Shown here: positions 56,372-64,000 of the stretch, piece by piece
Position numbering within the stretch: the stretch's first letter is position 1
Layout: every line of letters starts with the position of its first letter
From: Venatoribacter pacificus
GTDB lineage: Bacteria; Pseudomonadota; Gammaproteobacteria; Pseudomonadales; Oceanobacteraceae
Direction: 5' to 3'
Length of the DNA stretch: 64,000 bases
NCBI RefSeq assembly: GCF_025318105.1
Contig: NZ_JAOANI010000015.1
Span: forward strand, 1 to 64,000
Notes under the pieces: model-generated
The model's input: only the letters and a program-made list of their open reading frames with translations
Database searches by the model: none
Told to the model about the DNA's origin: nothing
Program-made: the position numbers and the translations under genes

Positions 56372-57187
56372 TCATTCACCAACTGGCATAAGAGCGCGGA
56401 TAATCTGGCGAACAGCTTGCTGGGCGGCGGGCTCGTCACTCAGGGTTTCAGTCAGAGCCGCTTCCGTTGCGATTTCTGCCGGCAACCCGCTGTGGATCAG
56501 ACGGGCACAATGAATCAGAAGGCGGGTAGAAGGAGACTCCTCAAGATCGGCGTCATTAAGCTTGCGCAGAGCAGCAGCAACCGCACACAGACGCTGCGCA
56601 GTCTGCAGATCGATACCACTTTCCTGCATAACGATCCGGGCTTCCTGCTGTTCATCCGGGTAGTTAAAACCGATGCTGACAAAGCGCTGGCGGGTACTGG
56701 GTTTAAGCCCTTTCATCAGGTTGCGGTAACCCGGGTTATAAGACATGACCAGCATAAAACCCGGCGCGGCATGAAGCTGCTCTCCGGTGCCATCAAGCGG
56801 CAGAATGCGTCTGTCATCGGTGAGGGGGTGAATAACAACCGTTGTATCCTTGCGGGCCTCAATAACCTCGTCCAGATAACAGATTGCCCCTTCGCGCACA
56901 GCGCGCGTCAGTGGGCCGTCCTGCCAGAACGTGCCGTCGTTACCGATCAGGTAGCGGCCAATCAGATCGGCAGCGGTCAGATCATCATGACAGGCAACGG
57001 TATAGAGCGGGCGCTTCAGCTGCTCCGCCATATGCTCAATAAAACGTGTTTTACCGCAGCCGGTAGGGCCTTTAATCAAAACAGGAAGCTGATTACGGCT
57101 GGCGTGCAGGAAGAGTTCAACCTCACTTCCCTGCGGCTGATAAAAGTGCAGCCGTGAGTCCGCTGGCGACACAGCAGGAGCATTCAT
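56372..57187 (-). CDS. norQ: Nitric oxide reductase activation AAA ATPase NorQ
   Basis: 271 aa MoxR-type AAA+ ATPase. Walker A is GPTGCGKTRFIE, Walker B is ICYLDEVIEAR, and the sensor I region is PGFMLVMSYNPGYRNLMKGL. With NorD it loads FeB into NorB. It is the first gene of the nor operon here (norQ-norC-norB-4Fe4S-norD-norE-norF-cyt c), whereas norCB usually comes first. The operon is divergent from the TonB receptor-nirS genes. Confidence 0.95.
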   Translation of the reverse strand: MNAPAVSPADSRLHFYQPQGSEVELFLHASRNQLPVLIKGPTGCGKTRFIEHMAEQLKRPLYTVACHDDLTAADLIGRYLIGNDGTFWQDGPLTRAVREGAICYLDEVIEARKDTTVVIHPLTDDRRILPLDGTGEQLHAAPGFMLVMSYNPGYRNLMKGLKPSTRQRFVSIGFNYPDEQQEARIVMQESGIDLQTAQRLCAVAAALRKLNDADLEESPSTRLLIHCARLIHSGLPAEIATEAALTETLSDEPAAQQAVRQIIRALMPVGE

Positions 57188-57270
57188 ATGCCGATCCTAT
57201 GGGTAACTTTACGTTGCTAATGCTGTCCTTTAGCAAAGAGGTCATAAATACCAAACAATAGAGATCGATA

Positions 57271-57286
57271 TACCTACATATAGGTA
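57271..57286. promoter_or_regulatory. Palindrome upstream of norQ
   Basis: TACCTA-CATA-TAGGTA, perfect 6-bp arms, 84 bp before the norQ start codon. A possible operator for the nor operon; not assigned to a known regulator. Confidence 0.4.
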
Positions 57287-57507
57287 CTTTTCCTTAAAAC
57301 AGGCAAAATATACCTCTTCAACCAACTATCAGAATCAAAACCGAATGAAAGCAAGTTATTGTTTATTAAGGATTTTAATTTAATAAGTAAAACCAAAAAT
57401 CTAAAAATGGTTATTTATTCAATCGAAATGGTTAAATATACCCAAGTATAAAAAACACCAACTCAAGTCAATTTTATAGCCGGCACAAGGCAGTCGTGAT
57501 TATATTT

Positions 57508-57521
57508 TTGACCTGAATCAG
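57508..57521 (+). promoter_or_regulatory. DNR/FNR-like box upstream of the TonB receptor-nirS operon
   Basis: TTGAC-CTGA-ATCAG fits the TTGAT-N4-ATCAA consensus with two substitutions. Its centre is about 55 bp before the TonB-receptor start, compatible with a class II activator site near -41 of a start around 57556. The DNR-like regulator encoded at 61474 is the obvious candidate to bind it. Confidence 0.55.
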
Positions 57522-57569
57522 TTTTTTATCCGCACATCTGGTTGAGCATGCAATTCCATTCAGGAATTA

Positions 57570-59633
57570 ATGGATTTCGGCATGACACGCAAACCTCCGG
57601 GCCTCCTCGGCCTGTTATTTGTATTGCCTCTGGCATCCCCCGCCCTGCCATCCCGGGCCGATAACACAACCACAAGCCTGCCACTGATGGTGGTTTCCGC
57701 AACCGGCTACCGCCAACAGGCACTGATGAGCCCGGCAGCCATTACCGTGCTGGAACAGGAGCAACTGAATCAGCAACCGGTATCCGACCTCGCCGAAGTA
57801 CTGCGTGATATTCCCGGCATAGCCATTGTCGACTCCGGGGTTCCCGGCATGAAGCGTCTGTCATTGCGGGGGGAAAGCGCCCGCCGTGTGCTGGTAAAAA
57901 TTAATGGCCAGCCGCTGGCCGACCATTCCAATTACGGCACGCCATTTCTGATCGATATTAATATGATCGAACGTGTCGAAGTCGTTCGTGGCCCATCCTC
58001 TGTTGTACATGGCGGCAATGCTCTCGGCGGTGTCATTAATATCATCACCCGCCAGGCATCTGCCGGTGAGCAGGAAGCTATTTTCAGCTCCGGATATTAC
58101 TCAGCAACCCGCGGACAACGCGTTTCTGCCGGCGTACTGGCTGCCCGGCAAGGGCTGGATATGCGCCTGCAGGCCAGCCGCACATCCCATCAGGATCGCC
58201 GTCTGGCTGATGGCACACTGGAGAATTCCGATTCTCTGCAGCGCTCAGTTTCAGCAGAGCTGGGTTACAGCCAGGCACAACACCATATCAGCTGGCAGGG
58301 CGACTATTTCAAACAATATGCCAGCGCCTGGGTGGAACCCGACTCGGGTATTGATTATCTGCGCTTTCCGGAGCGCAACTCTCTCCGTCATGCGCTGAAT
58401 TATGAATACTTTCAGGATCACGGCAGCCTGCAAAAAATTAATGCCCGGATGTATCAGCATAATGGCCGGCGCATTATGGAAAATGCGATCAGCAGTCAGA
58501 CACCCGTGGTGGCTGTGAATGTTGATAATTTCTCCGATGATGATCTGCTGACCAGTGGTGGCCAGTTAAGTACAGAAGCCCGCTGGCTGGGAAATAACCT
58601 GACGGTAGCTGGTATGGATTATCAGAGCGACCGCCTGGATACAGACAAGCGCTCGCAAACAACACTGCGTATGCTGACTCTGCCGGTTCCGCCAACCGTG
58701 ACAGAAAAAACATCCGCGCAACAAGCGGAACAAAACCAGTGGTCAGCATTTTTACAGCAACAGATTGTATTAACCGCAGATGCTGAGGCACACGCCGGTC
58801 TGCGTTATTACCGCATTAATTCACGCCTGACCGACAGCACAGAGCGCTCTGACAGCGATAACCATGATGATGAAATGGTTGGCTCCGTATCCATGGTCTG
58901 GCGCGCCACTCCGGCCTCGGCATTACGCATCAACCTTGCTCAGGGATATTCCTACCCCAGCGTCACCCAGCAATTTGCCGTTACCGCCGGTGGCAGCAAT
59001 GTGCATTTTGGCAACCCGGATTTAACCGCAGAAAAAGCAACCACTCTGGAATTCGGATTCCGCCTCGACAACAAGCAGTGGCTGCTTGACCTCGCGCTGT
59101 ATTACAACCGCGCACGTGACTTTATCGACCGCGAAGCCCTGACTGCGGCTCCGCCTGAATACACCACAACCACCACAGCATCACAGTCTCTCTGGCGCTG
59201 GGTCAACATCAATAAAGCCAAAAGCTACGGTCTGGAACTGGCCGTTTCCCGTCAGCTTAAAACGCTCCGCCCTTACGCCAACATTACCGTACAACGCCGG
59301 GAGCTCGATTTCGCCAGCGGTGAAGACACCTGGAACAGCGGCCTGCCCGAATACCAGCTGCAGTCCGGAGTGCAATGGTCAGCCCTGCCAAATACACAGC
59401 TGGATATCTTTCTGCGCTCTTACGGTGATGCCCGGCGGGATGACGAAAATGGCGTAAAGACCGCACACAGCGGTGGCTACGCAGAATTCAATATCGCCAT
59501 GCAGTATCAGCCGGTTAACAACCTGATGCTGACCGCTGCGGTTAATAACCTGACCAATCAAAGCTACCAGAACCCTGAAGAATTACCGGCTGCCGGACGT
59601 GCGCTCAATGCCGAAATGCATTGGCGTTTCTGA
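57570..59633 (+). CDS. TonB-dependent outer-membrane receptor, linked to nirS
   Basis: 687 aa. A signal peptide (GLLGLLFVLPLASPALPSRA) is followed by a plug domain (VSATGYRQQALMSPAAITVL; PGIAIVDSGVPGMKRLSLRG; EVVRGPSSVVHGGNALGGVI) and a 22-strand-type barrel ending in ALNAEMHWRF with terminal Phe. The plug pattern is FepA/BtuB-like, but the ligand is unknown. It lies 47 bp upstream of nirS on the same strand, probably one transcript; iron, heme or another metal complex needed for anaerobic cytochromes is a reasonable guess. GGA lies before the chosen ATG; an internal ATG four codons later is possible. Confidence 0.85.
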   Translation: MDFGMTRKPPGLLGLLFVLPLASPALPSRADNTTTSLPLMVVSATGYRQQALMSPAAITVLEQEQLNQQPVSDLAEVLRDIPGIAIVDSGVPGMKRLSLRGESARRVLVKINGQPLADHSNYGTPFLIDINMIERVEVVRGPSSVVHGGNALGGVINIITRQASAGEQEAIFSSGYYSATRGQRVSAGVLAARQGLDMRLQASRTSHQDRRLADGTLENSDSLQRSVSAELGYSQAQHHISWQGDYFKQYASAWVEPDSGIDYLRFPERNSLRHALNYEYFQDHGSLQKINARMYQHNGRRIMENAISSQTPVVAVNVDNFSDDDLLTSGGQLSTEARWLGNNLTVAGMDYQSDRLDTDKRSQTTLRMLTLPVPPTVTEKTSAQQAEQNQWSAFLQQQIVLTADAEAHAGLRYYRINSRLTDSTERSDSDNHDDEMVGSVSMVWRATPASALRINLAQGYSYPSVTQQFAVTAGGSNVHFGNPDLTAEKATTLEFGFRLDNKQWLLDLALYYNRARDFIDREALTAAPPEYTTTTTASQSLWRWVNINKAKSYGLELAVSRQLKTLRPYANITVQRRELDFASGEDTWNSGLPEYQLQSGVQWSALPNTQLDIFLRSYGDARRDDENGVKTAHSGGYAEFNIAMQYQPVNNLMLTAAVNNLTNQSYQNPEELPAAGRALNAEMHWRF

Positions 59634-59680
59634 TGACAACCAGACGACCTGAAACTGGGATATATGAGAGAGGAACGATC

Positions 59681-61384
59681 ATGAAATACTGGAAACATCC
59701 ACTTTGCCTAGCCATTGCCGCGCTCAGCTTAGCGGTTCACGCGGTACCCAACCCGGAAAATGCAGCATCGGCTTATCAGGGCGAAGCGTCTGCTATCGAC
59801 CCGGCATCGGCTAAAGTTGTGCGCTCACCCGGCGCACCGGATCTGACTGAGGCAGAATTTGAAAAAGCCAAGAAGATTTATTTTCAGCGCTGTGCCGGCT
59901 GTCACGGCGTACTGCGTAAAGGCGCAACCGGCAAGCCACTGACACCAGATATTACTCAGCAAAAAGGCCAGGCTTACCTCGAAGCACTGATTGGTTATGG
60001 CTCGCCGGCCGGTATGCCAAACTGGGGATCATCCGGTCAGTTTTCGCCGGAAGAAGTCACCCTGATGGCCAAGTACGTTATGCATGAACCACCAACACCT
60101 CCTGAGTGGGGCATGAAAGAAATGCTGAATACCTGGGAGGTATTTGTTAAACCTGAAGACCGCCCGAAAAAACAGATGAATGATCTTAATCTGGATAATC
60201 TGTTTTCTGTCACACTGCGGGACGACGGTAAAATTGCATTGATCGATGGTGACACCAAAAAAATCGTAAAAACCATCGAAACCGGATACGCCGTACACAT
60301 TTCCCGCATGTCTGCGTCTGGCCGTTACTTATTGGTGATTGGTCGTGATGCCCGGATTGATATGATTGATTTATGGATGAAATCACCCGGCAAAGTAGCC
60401 GAAATTAAAATTGGTATCGAGGCCCGCTCGGTCGAAACATCCAAGTTTGAAGGCTACGAAGATAAATACACCATCGCCGGAGCTTACTGGCCGCCACAGT
60501 TCACCATTATGGATGGCGAAACCCTGGAGCCACTACAGATTGTTTCCACCCGTGGCATGACGGTCGACAAGCAGGAGTACCACCCAGAACCACGCGTGGC
60601 CGCCATTATTGCCTCGCATGAACATCCGGAGTTTATCGTCAACGTCAAAGAAACCGGCAAAGTGATGCTGGTCAACTACGAAGACATCAATAATCTCAGC
60701 ATAACCACCATCGGCACTGCTCCCTTCCTCCATGATGGCGGCTGGGATGTGTCACACCGCTACTTTATGACTGCAGCCAACCAGTCCAACAAAATTGCCG
60801 TTATTGACTCAAGAGAGCGCAAAATGGCCGCCCTGGTTGATGTAGGAAAAATCCCACACCCGGGTCGTGGTGCAAACTTTGTGCATCCGGAGTTTGGCCC
60901 GGTATGGGCCACCAGTCACCTGGGCGATGAAACCATTTCCCTTATTGGTACTGACCCGGACAAGCATCCTAAACAGGCCTGGAAAGTAGTGGAAACTCTA
61001 AAAGGCCAGGGCGGTGGCTCCCTGTTCATTAAGACTCACCCGAAATCCAAACACCTATATCTGGACACCACCTTCCATCCGGATGCCACCGTCAGCCAGT
61101 CTGTCGCCGTGTTTGACATCAACAATCTGAAAGCCGGTTACACAGTGCTGCCGATTGGTGAATGGTCGGGCATCAAAGAAGGCGCCAAGCGTGTGGTACA
61201 ACCAGAATTCAACGCCAACGGTGATGAAGTCTGGTTCTCGGTCTGGAACGGCCAGGAAGAACCGTCCGCGATTGTGGTTGTTGATGACAAAACACTGAAA
61301 CTGAAAAAGGTAATTAAGGATAAACGCCTGATTACCCCAACCGGTAAATTCAACGTGAAAAACACTCAGCACGATATCTACTGA
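59681..61384 (+). CDS. nirS: Cytochrome cd1 nitrite reductase
   Basis: 567 aa (P. aeruginosa NirS 568), periplasmic; reduces nitrite to NO. Start MKYWKHPLCLAIAALSLAVH after AGGA; 20 earlier codons in frame are not used. After the signal peptide comes the heme c domain with CAGCH (about residue 72), then the eight-bladed propeller that binds heme d1 (KIALIDGDTKKIVKTIETGY; DGGWDVSHRYFMTAANQSNK; GRGANFVHPEFGPVWATSHL). No heme d1 synthesis genes (nirF, D, L, G, H, J, E, N) lie in the window. A terminator follows immediately, so the operon ends here. Confidence 0.96.
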   Translation: MKYWKHPLCLAIAALSLAVHAVPNPENAASAYQGEASAIDPASAKVVRSPGAPDLTEAEFEKAKKIYFQRCAGCHGVLRKGATGKPLTPDITQQKGQAYLEALIGYGSPAGMPNWGSSGQFSPEEVTLMAKYVMHEPPTPPEWGMKEMLNTWEVFVKPEDRPKKQMNDLNLDNLFSVTLRDDGKIALIDGDTKKIVKTIETGYAVHISRMSASGRYLLVIGRDARIDMIDLWMKSPGKVAEIKIGIEARSVETSKFEGYEDKYTIAGAYWPPQFTIMDGETLEPLQIVSTRGMTVDKQEYHPEPRVAAIIASHEHPEFIVNVKETGKVMLVNYEDINNLSITTIGTAPFLHDGGWDVSHRYFMTAANQSNKIAVIDSRERKMAALVDVGKIPHPGRGANFVHPEFGPVWATSHLGDETISLIGTDPDKHPKQAWKVVETLKGQGGGSLFIKTHPKSKHLYLDTTFHPDATVSQSVAVFDINNLKAGYTVLPIGEWSGIKEGAKRVVQPEFNANGDEVWFSVWNGQEEPSAIVVVDDKTLKLKKVIKDKRLITPTGKFNVKNTQHDIY

Positions 61385-61419
61385 GAAGCATATAAAAGTT
61401 CTTGCCGGACGGTTATTTC

Positions 61420-61442
61420 GACCTGTCCAGCAGGTCTTTTTT
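61420..61442 (+). terminator. Rho-independent terminator after nirS
   Basis: GACCTG-TCCAG-CAGGTC followed by TTTTTT: 6-bp stem and T run, starting 36 bp after the nirS stop. Confidence 0.8.
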
Positions 61443-61473
61443 ACTCAACATAATTCTCTTTTTCTCAAATAAG

Positions 61474-62196
61474 CTACAAGCCACAGCAGCGGAAGCTGTC
61501 AGAGCAGGACGTGTTGTTCTCAAAGGTATCGGGAGGAAGGCTTACTTCTTCACACAAAGCCTGAGGATCAAGAATTACGCACTCTTTGCCATTAACGCTG
61601 ATCAGATTATTCCTGCGAAATTTTGTCAGCAATCTTGAAAGTGTTTCCGGTTCGATATTCAGCTGCCTTGCCAGAATACTTTGCGAATACGGCAGAATAA
61701 GCCACTGACTTCCCTGAAGCTGATAAAGATCAGCAAGATATAAAACCAATCGTTGTGTGGCCTTATTCACAGTCAGCTGATCGATTCTGTTTACCGCCAA
61801 TGATAAGTTTTCGGCCATAAAAGCAATCAACGTCACAGCAAGTGTACTGCTCTTCTCATAAAGCTCGGCCAGCCGGTGACTGTCTAATGCTGTTACGCGG
61901 CTCTTTTTTACCATCAGCGCATTAAGAGGAGCCACCCTTCCGGGTGCAAATGCAACGGTCTCAGCAAATACCATACCCGCTGTAATTTCACGGAAAACCT
62001 TCTCCTGACCGTCGTAACCCAGGCGGTAAAGCCGAACGTGCCCCGACTCAAGAAAGTAATAGTGATTCAGAATGTCATTCTGGCAGAAGAGATGCTCTCC
62101 TTTCGAATACGTCAGGGTGCTAGCGCCATGACTCAGCTGCAGAATCTCCTGATGGCTAAGCACACTGAAGAGTTTGTTGCTGGATAACGAAGACAT
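61474..62196 (-). CDS. dnr: Crp/Fnr-family regulator, DNR-like (NO-responsive)
   Basis: 240 aa. N-terminal cyclic-nucleotide-type sensor (HYYFLESGHVRLYRLGYDGQ; FREITAGMVFAETVAFAPGR), a long dimer helix, and a C-terminal winged HTH with the recognition segment ILARQLNIEPETLSRLLTKF. The N-terminal cysteine cluster of FNR is lacking, and the sensor fits the heme/NO-sensing DNR class of denitrifiers. It is convergent with nirS and divergent from the CopD-like gene. It probably activates nir and nor under anoxia with NO. The symbol is by similarity. Confidence 0.8.
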   Translation of the reverse strand: MSSLSSNKLFSVLSHQEILQLSHGASTLTYSKGEHLFCQNDILNHYYFLESGHVRLYRLGYDGQEKVFREITAGMVFAETVAFAPGRVAPLNALMVKKSRVTALDSHRLAELYEKSSTLAVTLIAFMAENLSLAVNRIDQLTVNKATQRLVLYLADLYQLQGSQWLILPYSQSILARQLNIEPETLSRLLTKFRRNNLISVNGKECVILDPQALCEEVSLPPDTFENNTSCSDSFRCCGL

Positions 62197-62219
62197 TCCT
62201 CCCTCTGCTTACCGTAGTA

Positions 62220-62233
62220 TTGATAATTGTCAT
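62220..62233 (-). promoter_or_regulatory. DNR/FNR-like box upstream of dnr and the CopD-like gene
   Basis: TTGAT-AATT-GTCAT on the plus strand: the first half is perfect, the second deviates at two positions from RTCAA. It lies 24 bp upstream of the dnr start and 64 bp upstream of the CopD-like gene, so it could mediate autoregulation. Confidence 0.45.
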
Positions 62234-62296
62234 TAGTGTACACCACCCAATCCGATAATAATAACCATTCTTAATTGGATTTTGGACACTGCTCTT

Positions 62297-62734
62297 ATGG
62301 AACACGCTCTGTTGCAAACACTTCATCTTCTGTGCGCCATTCTGTTTATTGGCGTCGTATTCTTTGAGGTGGTCTTTCTGGAACCTATAAGGAAGCATTT
62401 ACCCGAAAACATGATGACTCTGGTTGAAGCCGGTATTCATGTTCGGGCCAGACGTTTTATGCCCTTCGTGGTTGTACTGCTGTTTGCTTCCGGGATCGGC
62501 ATGCTGTGGAGGGTTTACAGCAATCTCTGGCTGCCACTATTTGCCCAACCTTTTTCGGTATTACTGACCCTGAAGATACTTCTTGCCCTGAGTGTGCTGA
62601 TACATTTTGTTCTGGCAATTCGGGCATCACTTTGCAACCGGATGACCTCACGCAGATTCCGGATTACACACTACAGTGTCTTTGCGCACATGATCCTGAT
62701 TGTGATTCTGGCAAAGGCAATGTTCTATGCATGA
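62297..62734 (+). CDS. CopD-like four-helix membrane protein
   Basis: 145 aa from MEHALLQTLHLLCAILFIGV (an in-frame TTG five codons earlier is disregarded). Four helices with histidines in the CopD-type pattern: LQTLHLLCAILFIGVVFFEV, MPFVVVLLFASGIGMLW, FSVLLTLKILLALSVLIHFV and RITHYSVFAHMILIVILAKA. Members bind copper or heme, or act as cytochrome b-like proteins; the role is unknown. The downstream TonB-receptor gene begins 7 bp after its stop, or overlaps it if an earlier ATG is used, so the two may work together. Confidence 0.65.
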   Translation: MEHALLQTLHLLCAILFIGVVFFEVVFLEPIRKHLPENMMTLVEAGIHVRARRFMPFVVVLLFASGIGMLWRVYSNLWLPLFAQPFSVLLTLKILLALSVLIHFVLAIRASLCNRMTSRRFRITHYSVFAHMILIVILAKAMFYA

Positions 62735-62741
62735 AGACCAG

Positions 62742-64000
62742 ATGAATACTGGCTGTCGGCATTGCAGGAGATCAATCATCCTTGCGCTACTGCTGTTCGG
62801 CTCCGCACAGGCACTGGCACAGGAAACAACTGAACTCGATAAGCAGATTGTTGAATCTACAGAAACTCCGGCAGAGTCAGAAGGTGTGGATTTACGCCAA
62901 AGGCTGGATCAGGTTCCCGGCGGAACGAACCTGATCAATATCACAACGCTCCGGGGCAGCCTGTCATCTCTGGCCAAGGTACTGAAAATGGAGCCTGGCA
63001 TCATTGTTCAGGAGTTTTTTGGCGGCAATGATCAGCCCCGAATAAATATCCGCGGCTCAGGCATCCAGGACAACCCCGTCTCGCGTGGCATCCAGATTCT
63101 TCACGATGGACTGGCTACGAATCAGGCAGATGGGTCATTTATCATTGGCCTGAGCGATCCGGGTCAGACAAAATTTATCACCACCTACCGAGGGGCAAAT
63201 GCTACCCGTTATGGTGCGACAACCCTTGGCGGAGCTGTTAATTTTCACCCGCGGACAGCATTGAATTCTCCGGAATTGCAGCTATCTGCTGAAGCCGGAA
63301 GTTTTAATTTCAAAAAATTATCTCTCTCCGGTGGGCAATACAATAACAGCCGGGATTTTTACGTCAGGGCCGAGCAATCCATGTCAGATGGCTGGCGCTC
63401 TCACAGTAAAGCCAATCGCCAGACGCTGGCACTGAATTCCGGCTGGCAGTCAGCAATACTGCAAAACAGAACCTATCTGAATATTGCTCAGAATGATTTT
63501 GATATTCCCTTTATGCTGAGTAAAGAACGGAGTAAAAAAGATCCATCATCGGTAATGGGGGATTACAACACGGCCTTTGATCGCTTCATGGACGTCAACA
63601 AGCGCGATCCTTATAGAAAAACCCGGCAATTACGCCTGGCCAACAAAAGTTCAGTAACCTCTTCAGCCGGTACATTCAGCCTCGGAGCATACGCTGAAAA
63701 AATAGACGATAAATTCCGAAACCCGGCCATTGTCATGGATACCTATGAAAATAATTTTGGTCTGGATCTGTCATTCTCAGATGATTTTTACTGGTTTTCC
63801 CGCCATCCAACTGAAGTCCGTCTTTTTTCCTATTTTAATTACGGAAATATGCCACGAAAATATACTTCAATTCATCCTGATAATGGCCAGAATCTACAAG
63901 TATTTGCCGATCTAGACCAGCATGCATCCAATAGTGTCGCCGGAGCTGAAATCATTCAGCACATAAATGATAGATTTAAATTTATTACTGCTCTACAGGC
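62742..64000 (+). CDS. TonB-dependent outer-membrane receptor (C-terminal part beyond window)
   Basis: The frame from ATG at 62742 (or 62727) stays open to the window end, giving about 419 codons. A signal peptide (SIILALLLFGSAQALA) is followed by a plug domain of the FecA type: LRGSLSSLAKVLKMEPGIIV, PRINIRGSGIQDNPVSRGIQ, LHDGLATNQADGSFIIGLSD and ATRYGATTLGGAVNF, then barrel strands. It does not resemble the first receptor closely. Coupling to a CopD-like protein suggests copper, heme or another metal complex as cargo; this is a guess. Confidence 0.82.
   Translation, partial: MNTGCRHCRRSIILALLLFGSAQALAQETTELDKQIVESTETPAESEGVDLRQRLDQVPGGTNLINITTLRGSLSSLAKVLKMEPGIIVQEFFGGNDQPRINIRGSGIQDNPVSRGIQILHDGLATNQADGSFIIGLSDPGQTKFITTYRGANATRYGATTLGGAVNFHPRTALNSPELQLSAEAGSFNFKKLSLSGGQYNNSRDFYVRAEQSMSDGWRSHSKANRQTLALNSGWQSAILQNRTYLNIAQNDFDIPFMLSKERSKKDPSSVMGDYNTAFDRFMDVNKRDPYRKTRQLRLANKSSVTSSAGTFSLGAYAEKIDDKFRNPAIVMDTYENNFGLDLSFSDDFYWFSRHPTEVRLFSYFNYGNMPRKYTSIHPDNGQNLQVFADLDQHASNSVAGAEIIQHINDRFKFITALQ

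Larger units (their letters stand above)
57188..57569. other. Divergent nor / TonB-nirS regulatory region
   Basis: 382 bp, AT-rich, no gene. It must hold both operon promoters. It contains a DNR/FNR-like box (57508-57521), a short palindrome (57271-57286) and three copies of an ATATACC motif near 57268, 57309 and 57437. I saw no canonical TTGATNNNNATCAA on the nor side. Confidence 0.55.

Overview
The window looks like a chromosomal segment of a marine-type gammaproteobacterium, probably Oceanospirillales (Thalassolituus/Oceanobacter-like). This is inferred from the str/rpo gene order, CoaX-type pantothenate kinase, Mqo, split PntAA/PntAB transhydrogenase and a complete NO-reductase cluster; the genus is not proven.

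Positions 1-17.9 kb are the translation/transcription core, all on the minus strand: tRNA-Tyr/Gly/Thr, tuf, tRNA-Trp, secE-nusG, rplK-rplA-rplJ-rplL, rpoB-rpoC, rpsL-rpsG-fusA and a second tuf cut by the window edge. The internal tuf carries a 98-base assembly gap. Visible regulatory elements are the tRNA-tuf promoter, an L10-type leader, an attenuator hairpin between rplL and rpoB, and terminators after tRNA-Trp and rpoC.

Positions 17-38.8 kb are mixed metabolic genes: a SPOR-domain protein, coaX and birA in an overlapping run, a periplasmic binding protein, mqo, pntAA-pntAB-pntB, a large orphan membrane protein, an AraC-type regulator divergent from an acyl-CoA synthetase with three phased half-sites between them, a cytochrome b561/cytochrome c' pair, a K+ channel with an RCK domain, a PfkB (adenosine) kinase, a PucR-type regulator divergent from a PF10118 protein, and a leucine-rich-repeat protein.

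At 39.1 kb there is a break: the 3' part of a tRNA-Arg(CCG) gene followed by its terminator, the scar typical of an integrated element. To its right lie a decayed hipBA toxin-antitoxin locus whose three HipB operators are still intact, a GC-rich ThDP-enzyme/FAD-dehydrogenase operon with what looks like an aldehyde-dehydrogenase stub between the two genes, and then an anaerobic-respiration region.

Positions 44.6-64 kb hold ubiT and ubiUV (oxygen-independent ubiquinone synthesis), separated by a MITE-like element with TA target duplication; a divergent NarK-like transporter; a DGC zinc-binding protein; a minus-strand NO-reductase operon (norQ-norC-norB-[4Fe-4S membrane protein]-norD-norE-norF-cytochrome c); a plus-strand TonB receptor-nirS operon; a DNR-like Crp/Fnr regulator; a CopD-like membrane protein; and a second TonB receptor cut by the window end. 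Together these reduce nitrite to N2O while keeping the quinone pool supplied without oxygen. No heme d1 synthesis genes or nos genes are visible. The most testable idea is that the whole nitrite/NO-respiration block lies on an element that entered at tRNA-Arg(CCG).
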